This document shows positions 1 to 5,462 of a stretch of 5,560 nucleotides of DNA, one piece after another; positions within the stretch are counted from its first letter, which is position 1, and each line of letters begins with the position of its first letter. Source of the stretch: Bacillota bacterium (lineage in GTDB: Bacteria; Bacillota; Clostridia; Peptostreptococcales; Anaerovoracaceae); contig JAQSXD010000277.1 of assembly GCA_029266295.1 (NCBI GenBank), forward strand, positions 1 through 5,560, given 5' to 3'. The notes below the pieces were generated by a model. The model saw only the letters and a program-made list of their open reading frames with translations, was not told the origin of the DNA and made no database searches. The position numbers and the translations under genes were made by a program.

Positions 1-126
1 GGCCCGACAGGAGCGACCGGAGCAACAGGTGCAACCGGCCCGACAGGCCCCACAGGTCCGACAGGCCCCACAGGAGCCACCGGAGCAACCGGCCCCACCG
101 GCCCGACAGGCCCCACAGGACCTGCT
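1..126 (+). repeat. Collagen-like Gly-X-Thr coding repeat
   Basis: There are fourteen in-frame 9-nt triplet units: GPT, 3 GAT, 4 GPT, 2 GAT, 3 GPT and a closing GPA. A higher-order period of 63 nt (7 triplets) is also visible: bases 19-56 match 82-119 with few differences, and the 20-nt block at 37-56 recurs exactly at 100-119. The tract is much more GC-rich than the rest of the window because of the Gly/Pro/Ala/Thr codons. Such tracts commonly change length by slippage or recombination. The array extends to the left window edge, so its full length is unknown. Confidence 0.95.
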
Positions 127-549
127 GGTGGCGAGCTCGAACTTCGCGGATTCCAGGCACAATTACAAGGCGCAGCATTGGGAACCATCGCAGATGGTGC
201 TAATGTAGTGTTTGACACCATAATTAACGATCAGAGCCTTGATATTAGTTACAACGCTGGCACCGGAATCTTTACGATCAATGGCGTAGGTAACTATTAT
301 GTATCATGGTGGGTCGCAACAGACGGGGCAGAAGCAGCAACGTCAATCAACTTTGATCTGGTGTTGAATGGAAGCACCGTATCTACAACCTCATCCCCAA
401 TTGTTACAGGTCAGGTCAGCGGCACCGCTCTTATTACGGTTGGAGCAGCCCCTGCAACCCTTGCCCTTGTTAACAGCACGGGAGATACAGTCTTTGTTGC
501 AAATACAGCTGTTCAGGCCAACTTTGTAATCGTGGAGACTGCATTATAA
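1..549 (+). CDS. Collagen-like surface/exosporium glycoprotein, BclA-like C-terminal domain (5' partial)
   Basis: The frame is open from base 1 to the TAA at 547-549, giving 182 visible residues; the N-terminus lies upstream of the window. Residues 1-42 are uninterrupted Gly-X-Y triplets, mostly GPT and GAT with a final GPA. Residues 43-182 form a compact Gly/Ala/Val/Thr-rich beta domain containing IADGANVVF, YYVSWWVATDG and SPIVTGQVSG. This resembles the C-terminal domain of BclA-type collagen-like proteins of spore-forming Firmicutes, a C1q/TNF-like jelly roll that trimerises the collagen stalk. An internal TTG at 178 could be read as a start, but the unbroken collagen frame upstream shows it is not one. 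The family sits on the spore or cell surface and carries O-glycans on the Thr of GPT repeats. Two glycosyltransferase genes follow, which fits a glycosylated product. The surface role is inferred from family; spore localisation cannot be confirmed because the N-terminal targeting region is missing. Confidence 0.88.
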   Translation, partial: GPTGATGATGATGPTGPTGPTGPTGATGATGPTGPTGPTGPAGGELELRGFQAQLQGAALGTIADGANVVFDTIINDQSLDISYNAGTGIFTINGVGNYYVSWWVATDGAEAATSINFDLVLNGSTVSTTSSPIVTGQVSGTALITVGAAPATLALVNSTGDTVFVANTAVQANFVIVETAL

Positions 550-600
550 AAAATATGCATCTTTTGGCTGATGTGCAATAGAGCCAGAATGTCAACAGAA

Positions 601-628
601 AAGCCGAAGACTATGTCTTCGGCTTTTT
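601..628 (+). terminator. Rho-independent terminator of the collagen-like gene
   Basis: A perfect 11-bp stem pairs AAGCCGAAGAC (601-611) with GTCTTCGGCTT (615-625) around a 3-nt TAT loop. The run of T at 624-628 follows directly. It begins 51 nt after the stop codon and separates the collagen-like gene from the glycosyltransferases. Those therefore need their own promoter or read-through. Confidence 0.93.
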
Positions 629-710
629 ATCCAGTAGGAAATAGCCACTTTTTAATCCGGAGGCAAATCGTACTGCTGCCGGAAGAAGTAAGAACGATAA
701 GGGTGATTAA

Positions 711-1793
711 ATGAGCGGATATAAAATCTGTGTATATGCAATATGCAAAAACGAAGAGAGTTTTGTGGATCGATGGATGGACTCGGTAGGTGAGGCAGAT
801 ATTGTGGTTGTAACCGATACCGGCTCGACGGATGGTACCGTGGAGCGGCTGAGATCAAGAGGTGCGATTGTCTACACCGAATCCATCGTTCCATGGCGGT
901 TCGATACTGCGCGAAATGTGGCGCTTGGACATGTTCCCGAGGATGTGGATATTTGTGTTTCCAATGATTTGGATGAGATCTTTGAACCGGGATGGAGAAA
1001 AAAGCTGGAAGATGCCTGGCAGCCGTTTCATACCCGGGCACGCTACCTTTTTACATGGACTTTCAACAGTGACGGAACGCCGAAAAAACAATTCCCTATG
1101 GAGAAAGCGCATCGTAGATCTGGGTACCAATGGATTCATCCGGTACATGAGATACTGCAATTCACCGGTGAGGGAGAAGAACAGTCGGTATGGGTTCATG
1201 GAATGGTACTGAACCACTATCCTGATACCTCCAAGCCAAGATCCCAGTATTTGCCGCTGCTTGAACTTTCAGCAGAAGAAAATCCCACAGATGATAGAAC
1301 CATATTTTGGCTTGGAAGAGAATATATGTACTATGGGATGTATGAAAAATGTATCGAAACGCTGAAGAACCATCTGCAGCTCCCTAGTGCGCACTGGGAT
1401 GAAGAACGCTGCGCGTCAATGAGATTTATCGCGAAGAGTTACTCGGCTCTAAATGATAAAACCAGAGCAAAGGAATGGCTTTATAAGGCGATTGCTGAAT
1501 GCCCACGCGTCCGTGAACCGTATTATCAAATGGCGAGACTGGGTTACGAGGAAGGAGATTGGTCTTTGGTCTATTTGATGGTGGAGATGACGCTGAAAAT
1601 AACGCAAAAATCAGGAAGCTATCTAGTGGAGCCTGAAGCTTGGGGTTACGCTCCCTATGATCTGGGGGCAATTAGTTGCTATCGGTTGGGACTTTACCAG
1701 AAATCTTACGAATATGGAAAAAAGGCGTGCGAGCTGGCCCCAGATCATGAACGCCTTAAGGGTAATCTTCTGCTGATTGAAAAAATGCTTTAA
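711..1793 (+). CDS. Glycosyltransferase family 2-like protein with C-terminal TPR-like repeats (paralogue 1)
   Basis: The product has 360 residues and probably transfers a sugar from a nucleotide-sugar donor in the cytoplasm. Residues 5-103 form a GT-A fold: the CVYAICKNE strand (7-15), the VTDTGSTDGT donor-binding loop (34-43) and the metal-binding DxD as D86-L87-D88, followed by EIFEPGW. An HPVHE motif (143-147) and VHGMVLNHYP (162-171) probably complete the acceptor side. The C-terminal part has degenerate TPR-like helical pairs near 194-225, 232-265 and 318-350. This GT2-plus-TPR layout resembles SunS-type peptide glycosyltransferases. ATG 711 is preceded by AAGGGTG (699-705), and an in-frame TAA at 708-710 excludes an earlier start. 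It is a tandem paralogue of the next gene and probably cotranscribed with it. The neighbouring Thr-rich collagen-like protein is the obvious candidate acceptor, but donor and acceptor are not known. Confidence 0.87.
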   Translation: MSGYKICVYAICKNEESFVDRWMDSVGEADIVVVTDTGSTDGTVERLRSRGAIVYTESIVPWRFDTARNVALGHVPEDVDICVSNDLDEIFEPGWRKKLEDAWQPFHTRARYLFTWTFNSDGTPKKQFPMEKAHRRSGYQWIHPVHEILQFTGEGEEQSVWVHGMVLNHYPDTSKPRSQYLPLLELSAEENPTDDRTIFWLGREYMYYGMYEKCIETLKNHLQLPSAHWDEERCASMRFIAKSYSALNDKTRAKEWLYKAIAECPRVREPYYQMARLGYEEGDWSLVYLMVEMTLKITQKSGSYLVEPEAWGYAPYDLGAISCYRLGLYQKSYEYGKKACELAPDHERLKGNLLLIEKML

Positions 1794-1810
1794 AATAGAG
1801 GGAGGATACT

Positions 1811-2905
1811 GTGAGTAACTATAAAGTCTGCGTATATGCGATCTGCAAGAACGAAGCACATTTCGTGGATCGATGGATGGATTCCATGAAAGAGGCTGAT
1901 GAGATTGTCGTAACTGATACGGGTTCCAGCGACGGAACCGTTGAAAAGCTTGAAGCCAGAGGAGCTAAGGTATTTGTAAATGTCGTTTCGCCCTGGAGAT
2001 TTGATGTGGCCAGGAATGTTTCGCTCGATCATGTACCAGAGAATATGGATATTTGTGTCTGTACCGATCTGGATGAAATCTTTGAACCAGGATGGAGACA
2101 GAAGCTGGAGGAGGCATGGCTTCCCGATGCGACGCAGGGAAGGTATCTATACAATTGGAGCTTAAAAAGCGATGGAAGCCCGGACATTCAATTTAATTAC
2201 TTCAAAGTTCATGCAAGGAGTGGATTCCGGTGGAAGCATCCCATTCATGAATGTCTGGAGTATATAGGAAAAGGTCCTGAAAAGAAGGTTTACATTCACG
2301 GCATGGTCCTGAATCATTATCCGGATGCCGCCAAGACAAGAGGCTCGTATCTGACGTTGCTGGAGCTGGCGGTTCAGGAAGATCCGAGTTCTGACCGGAT
2401 GACCTATTATTTGGGAAGAGAATATATGTATCGGTCCAATTGGGAGAGGTGCATAGAGACCCTGAAGAAACATCTTTCCTTGCCCAGTGCAACCTGGAAG
2501 GATGAACGGTGTGCTTCCATGCGATGGATTGCCAAAGCCTATTTTAAACTAGGAAACACTGGGGAAGCTTATTCCTGGTATTACAGAGCAATTGCGGAAT
2601 GCCCGACCATGAGAGAGCCTTATATAGAATTTGCTCAAATGGGTTATCAACTGAAGGATTGGCCCCTTGTCTTTTTTATGACAACGGAGGCGCTCAAGAT
2701 CAAGAGCAGGTCTGCTACCTATGTCAATATGGGCTATTGCTGGGATTACACACCGGAAGATTTGGCTGCCATCGGTTGTTACCGGATCGGACTTTACGCC
2801 AAATCTCTAGAACATGCAAAGGAGGCTTTACAGATTAGTCCAGAGAATGAAAGACTGAAGAATAATCTAAAGCTGATAGAGGATAAACTGCACGAAATTG
2901 GGTAA
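1811..2905 (+). CDS. Glycosyltransferase family 2-like protein with C-terminal TPR-like repeats (paralogue 2)
   Basis: The product has 364 residues and aligns without gaps to the upstream glycosyltransferase. By my count about 74% of the first 103 residues are identical, and roughly half of those after. Key elements are kept: CVYAICKNE (7-15), VTDTGSSDGT (34-43), the DxD at D86-L87-D88, HPIHE (143-147) and IHGMVLNHYP (162-171). TPR-like segments lie near 196-225, 233-265 and 318-350. The start is GTG 1811, preceded by a strong GGAGG (1801-1805) 5 nt away. The gene begins 17 nt after the upstream stop, so the two are very probably one transcript ending at the hairpin at 2937. Both copies look catalytically intact. 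Divergence outside the nucleotide-sugar core suggests different acceptors or successive steps in one glycan. A polymerising or lipid-linked function is unlikely because no membrane segment is visible. Substrates are unknown. Confidence 0.87.
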   Translation: MSNYKVCVYAICKNEAHFVDRWMDSMKEADEIVVTDTGSSDGTVEKLEARGAKVFVNVVSPWRFDVARNVSLDHVPENMDICVCTDLDEIFEPGWRQKLEEAWLPDATQGRYLYNWSLKSDGSPDIQFNYFKVHARSGFRWKHPIHECLEYIGKGPEKKVYIHGMVLNHYPDAAKTRGSYLTLLELAVQEDPSSDRMTYYLGREYMYRSNWERCIETLKKHLSLPSATWKDERCASMRWIAKAYFKLGNTGEAYSWYYRAIAECPTMREPYIEFAQMGYQLKDWPLVFFMTTEALKIKSRSATYVNMGYCWDYTPEDLAAIGCYRIGLYAKSLEHAKEALQISPENERLKNNLKLIEDKLHEIG

Positions 2906-2936
2906 AGCTACCAGGCTGTTCATCCGTAATGTGATT

Positions 2937-2974
2937 GAGAATTTTGTTGGTCCATTCAGCAAAATTCTCTTTTT
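2937..2974 (+). terminator. Rho-independent terminator of the glycosyltransferase pair
   Basis: A perfect 10-bp stem pairs GAGAATTTTG (2937-2946) with CAAAATTCTC (2960-2969) around a 13-nt loop, followed by T at 2970-2974. It starts 31 nt after the stop of the second glycosyltransferase. The stem is AT-rich but complete. Confidence 0.85.
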
Positions 2975-3139
2975 GTTCATTTGCTCTGATTCTACACATT
3001 CATCTTTGAATTTTTTTTCAGATAGACGGTTCCCACAAGGAATGCTTCCCAGGGCCGTATATAATTTTGTTTACCAAAGGCCTTTGCTGCAAAGTAGGCC
3101 TTAAAGCTATAATTTCGTTTTCTTTCTATTTGAATCTTC
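2975..3139. other. AT-rich intergenic stretch with one orphan hairpin, no credible gene
   Basis: No reading frame here has a ribosome binding site or recognisable protein content. AAGGCCT (3077-3083) pairs with AGGCCTT (3096-3102), and an overlapping alternative pairs CTTTG (3082-3086) with CAAAG (3090-3094). No T-run follows, so it is not a typical terminator. TATAAT boxes occur at 3060-3065 and 3108-3113 without convincing -35 partners. Together with 2906-2936 and 3140-3263, this makes up the 358-nt gap between the glycosyltransferases and the asparaginase. Confidence 0.5.
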
Positions 3140-3169
3140 TTGCAGAATATAAACTGAAAAAGATATAAT
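3140..3169 (+). promoter_or_regulatory. Putative sigma-A-type promoter for the asparaginase gene
   Basis: A perfect -10 box TATAAT lies at 3164-3169. An imperfect -35 candidate, TTGCAG, lies at 3140-3145 with an 18-nt spacer. Transcription would begin near 3176 and give a leader of roughly 88 nt before ATG 3264. The weak -35 makes this a candidate only. A seven-base direct repeat GAATTCT (3184-3190 and 3207-3213) lies in the leader and has no assigned role. Confidence 0.5.
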
Positions 3170-3255
3170 CATATTAACACAGTGAATTCTGATTTTATGA
3201 TAGCACGAATTCTTTCCTTTCAAACAACGGATTCTCCATCGAATGGTGGGAGAGT

Positions 3256-3260
3256 GGAGG
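3256..3260 (+). promoter_or_regulatory. Ribosome binding site favouring ATG 3264 for the asparaginase
   Basis: GGAGG at 3256-3260 lies 3 nt before ATG 3264, and a further purine-rich GGGAGAG (3248-3254) lies 9 nt before it. The in-frame ATG at 3243 has no Shine-Dalgarno sequence upstream and would add seven residues not expected in AnsA proteins. The short spacing of the best match is unusual. Confidence 0.65.
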
Positions 3261-3263
3261 AGT

Positions 3264-4283
3264 ATGAGAAAAAAGGTTTGTTTGCTCCATACTGGTGGTA
3301 CGATCGGTATGGCACGCACAGAATATGGGTATGCACCGAAAAGGGGGTTCATGCAAACCATCCTTTCCGAAATGGGCGAATTGAAATCGGAAGAGGTTCC
3401 GGAATTTGACCTGATTGAGTATGACCCTTTATTGGATTCTTCCAATATTTCCGTTCGGGAATGGGTTAAAATTGCAAAAGATATCAAAGAAAAGTATGAT
3501 TTATATGATGGTTTTGTCATTCTCCATGGAACAGATACCATGGCATATACGGCATCAGCACTTTCCTTCATGCTGGAGGGTCTTGCCAAACCAGTCATTC
3601 TTACGGGCTCACAGATTCCTCTCTGTGAAATCAGAAATGATGCGCGGGATAACTTGATCACCGCCTTAATGATTGCAGGGTATTACCATGTTCCGGAGGT
3701 TTGCCTGTTTTTTGGAAACGAGCTGTACCGTGGGAACCGTGCGACAAAAATCAGTGCAGATGATCTGATTGCTTTTGGATCTCCCAATTATCCGCCTCTG
3801 GTGGAGGCTGGTGTAAGAATCACCGTCAATCACAATGTTCTGAAAGAAGCAGGCAGTGAATTGATCCTATCAGAATTCAAAGAAAATCAAATCGCAGTTC
3901 TGAAAATTTTTCCGGGAATACAATTTGAAATATTTGAAAATATCATGACTGAAAAACTAAAAGGAATTGTGTTTGAAGCCTTTGGTGCCGGAAACATTCC
4001 TGAACGCCATGGCTCTCTAGAAAGAATCCTCAAGAAGGCAGAAGAAAACGGGACGGTCATTGTGGTATGTACCCAATGCCTAAGAGGCTCCGCTATGATC
4101 GGGCAGTACGCAACAAGCATGAGTTTTGCAAATGCAGGAGCGGTAAGCGGGTATGATATGACAGTGGAGGCTGCTGTAGCAAAGCTGTACTATCTGCTGA
4201 GCAAAGGATACGACCCAGATCAGGTAAAGCGCTTAATGGCAACAAATCTGAGAGGTGAAATGAGCCTCTTTAAGATGAGTTAA
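3264..4283 (+). CDS. ansA: Type I (cytoplasmic) L-asparaginase, AnsA-like
   Basis: The product has 339 residues and hydrolyses L-asparagine to L-aspartate and ammonia. It closely resembles E. coli AnsA in length and sequence, recalled from memory. The N-terminal asparaginase signature HTGGTIGM (9-16) supplies the nucleophilic Thr13. The second signature, HGTDTMAYTASALSFMLE (88-105), supplies Thr90 and Asp91, and Lys162 completes the catalytic set. Substrate-binding D58-S59 lies in LLDSS. The C-terminal domain contains CTQCLRGS (269-276), which in AnsA-type enzymes lies in the region of allosteric asparagine binding. There is no signal peptide, as expected for the cytoplasmic low-affinity type rather than the periplasmic AnsB type. 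ATG 3264 is chosen over ATG 3243 from the ribosome binding site and family length. The gene is followed by a racemase and a small membrane protein with no terminator between, suggesting joint expression. Confidence 0.95.
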   Translation: MRKKVCLLHTGGTIGMARTEYGYAPKRGFMQTILSEMGELKSEEVPEFDLIEYDPLLDSSNISVREWVKIAKDIKEKYDLYDGFVILHGTDTMAYTASALSFMLEGLAKPVILTGSQIPLCEIRNDARDNLITALMIAGYYHVPEVCLFFGNELYRGNRATKISADDLIAFGSPNYPPLVEAGVRITVNHNVLKEAGSELILSEFKENQIAVLKIFPGIQFEIFENIMTEKLKGIVFEAFGAGNIPERHGSLERILKKAEENGTVIVVCTQCLRGSAMIGQYATSMSFANAGAVSGYDMTVEAAVAKLYYLLSKGYDPDQVKRLMATNLRGEMSLFKMS

Positions 4284-4375
4284 ACGTCCAATGTTGCGTA
4301 AGTGTTAAGAATTAAGGGATTGAATTCTAGCTTTGCAAAAGTGAAACTATAAACAGGTTAAAAATATAACCGGAA

Positions 4376-4380
4376 AGAGG
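4376..4380 (+). promoter_or_regulatory. Ribosome binding site favouring ATG 4386 for the racemase
   Basis: The purine run AGAGG at 4376-4380 lies 5 nt before ATG 4386. A GTG at 4380, two codons upstream and in frame, overlaps this site and would have no useful Shine-Dalgarno spacing. MKTIGLIGGMSWEST is also the expected N-terminus of the YgeA family. A small inverted repeat GGTTA/TAACC (4356-4360 and 4367-4371) lies just upstream. Confidence 0.7.
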
Positions 4381-4385
4381 TGGAC

Positions 4386-5084
4386 ATGAAAACAATCGGT
4401 TTGATCGGAGGGATGAGCTGGGAGAGTACGGTTACATACTATCAGATTATCAACGAAGTGATCAAAGAGAAACTCGGCGGATTTCATTCCGCAAAGATTC
4501 TTCTGTACAGCGTAGATTTTTCTGAGATCGAAGCTGCCATGGCTGAAAACGATTGGGAACGAGGGACTGAAATTCTCATCGATGCAGCAGAAAGACTTGA
4601 GCGGGGAGGAGCAGATTTCATCGTGATTTGCACCAATACTTGGCATAAGGTGGCAGATCAGATTCGGGAAAAAGTCACAATCCCGTTGCTTCATGTGGCC
4701 GAATTGATTGCAGATGAGCTGAAAGAAAGAGGTTTTGAGACTGCTGCTCTGCTTGGTACCAGATATACCATGGAGCAGGATTTTTACAGAAATAAGCTTG
4801 AGGAGAACGGAATTAAGGTGATGATCCCAGAAGCGGAAGAACGGGATGATATTAATCGGATTATTTTTGAGGAATTATGCCTTGGGTCCATTTCGGCGGA
4901 CTCCAAGGAACGTTATCTCAGAATCATTGATCAATTGATACAGCGGGGAGCTAAGGCTATTATTCTCGGTTGTACGGAAATCGGTCTTTTGATTCAGCAG
5001 GGGGATACCAAAGCTCCTCTTTTGGATACTGCAGCAATTCATGCAAGAAGAGCTGCCCTATATTCCCTACAAACATCTTTATAA
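4386..5084 (+). CDS. ygeA: Aspartate/glutamate-family amino-acid racemase, YgeA-like
   Basis: The product has 232 residues and belongs to the cofactor-independent Asp/Glu racemase superfamily, which interconverts L- and D-amino acids with two opposing cysteines. Both are present: Cys82 in ICTNTWHK (81-88) and Cys196 in LGCTEIGLL (194-202). The N-terminal GGMSWEST (8-15), LLGTRYTMEQDFYR (122-135) and INQII-like INRIIFEELCLG (156-167) segments match E. coli YgeA closely, as I recall it. YgeA has been described as a broad-specificity racemase acting on substrates such as homoserine, so strict aspartate specificity should not be assumed. The gene lies 102 nt after the asparaginase, with no clear terminator between. 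L-aspartate from that enzyme is a plausible but unproven substrate. The next gene starts 15 nt downstream. Assignment to the family is firm; the physiological substrate is not. Confidence 0.92.
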   Translation: MKTIGLIGGMSWESTVTYYQIINEVIKEKLGGFHSAKILLYSVDFSEIEAAMAENDWERGTEILIDAAERLERGGADFIVICTNTWHKVADQIREKVTIPLLHVAELIADELKERGFETAALLGTRYTMEQDFYRNKLEENGIKVMIPEAEERDDINRIIFEELCLGSISADSKERYLRIIDQLIQRGAKAIILGCTEIGLLIQQGDTKAPLLDTAAIHARRAALYSLQTSL

Positions 5085-5099
5085 TTTGGAGGATTCAAT

Positions 5100-5420
5100 A
5101 TGGATTGGAAATTTGTACTTGCACTGATCTTTGCTCTGATCGTAGCCGTGTTTGCGCTTCAGAATGCCGGTGATGTTGACATTAGCTTTCTGACTCTTGA
5201 ACTTACCATTTCTCAGGCGCTTGTAATTCTCATATCAGCCGTCTTCGGAGCGTTGGTCGTTTTGCTGCTCAGCTTGGTACGCTGGATTAAAGGGCAGGCA
5301 AAACTAAAAAATTTGTCAAAGACCGTAACGGCGCTGGAGCAGGAAAACAAGCAGCTTAAGATGAAACTTGAGCATTTGGAAACTGTAGAAACTGTAGAAA
5401 ATGAAAAAATTCCCCATTGA
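5100..5420 (+). CDS. Small LapA-domain (DUF1049) membrane protein
   Basis: The product has 106 residues with a typical LapA-domain layout. A first hydrophobic helix (about 4-20) ends in FALQN (18-22), the usual family motif. A short loop (23-35) with alternating hydrophobics, VDISFLTL, follows. A second helix (about 38-60) then ends in RW, and a cytoplasmic amphipathic, probably coiled-coil tail (about 66-97) is rich in Glu, Lys and Leu. GGAGG at 5088-5092 lies 7 nt before ATG 5100. In E. coli, LapA works with LapB in lipopolysaccharide assembly. Short LapA-domain proteins also occur in Firmicutes without lipopolysaccharide, where their role is not known. It begins 15 nt after the racemase stop and is probably in the same transcript. 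A 9-nt direct repeat (5382-5390 and 5391-5399) encodes the repeated ETVETVE near the C-terminus. The promoter of the next transcription unit overlaps its stop codon. Confidence 0.85.
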   Translation: MDWKFVLALIFALIVAVFALQNAGDVDISFLTLELTISQALVILISAVFGALVVLLLSLVRWIKGQAKLKNLSKTVTALEQENKQLKMKLEHLETVETVENEKIPH

Positions 5421-5445
5421 CACAAGTGACGATCCATGGTAGCAT
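5417..5445 (+). promoter_or_regulatory. Sigma-A-type promoter for the FMN-riboswitch transcript
   Basis: A perfect -35 box TTGACA lies at 5417-5422, then an exact 17-nt spacer and a -10 box TAGCAT at 5440-5445 (4 of 6 consensus positions). Predicted transcription starts near 5452, about 10 nt before the riboswitch aptamer. The -35 box overlaps the TGA stop (5418-5420) of the LapA-domain gene, so the two transcription units are packed without a spacer. Confidence 0.75.
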
Positions 5446-5462
5446 GAACGCAATTGAATCAA

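Noticed and set aside
1..126. CRISPR-like or intergenic tandem repeat
   Set aside because: The repeat keeps a strict 9-nt Gly-X-Y coding phase continuous with the downstream protein and has no spacers.
178..549. Internal TTG at 178 as the start of a separate 123-residue protein
   Set aside because: The same frame is open upstream through the collagen-like triplets to base 1, so this is the C-terminal domain of a longer protein.
657..710. CCGGAGG (657-663) as the ribosome binding site of a small gene before the first glycosyltransferase
   Set aside because: No ATG, GTG or TTG lies at suitable spacing, and the glycosyltransferase frame is closed by the TAA at 708-710.
652..1217. Antisense and alternate-frame reading frames inside the first glycosyltransferase
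   Set aside because: They overlap a strongly supported gene, have no ribosome binding site and encode basic, low-complexity products with no family features.
2898..3104. A 68-codon reading frame overlapping the end of the second glycosyltransferase
   Set aside because: It runs through a clear terminator and AT-rich spacer, lacks a ribosome binding site and has no recognisable protein character.
3107..3661. A 184-codon minus-strand frame opposite the asparaginase
   Set aside because: It is antisense to the conserved asparaginase active-site region, with no ribosome binding site or family features.
4341..4370. A promoter for the racemase made of GTGAAA (4341-4346) and TATAAC (4365-4370)
   Set aside because: The predicted transcription start would fall at or inside the ribosome binding site, so it could not give a normally translated message.
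4356..4371. GGTTA/TAACC hairpin as a terminator between the asparaginase and racemase genes
   Set aside because: The stem is only 5 bp and AT-rich, and no T-run follows it.
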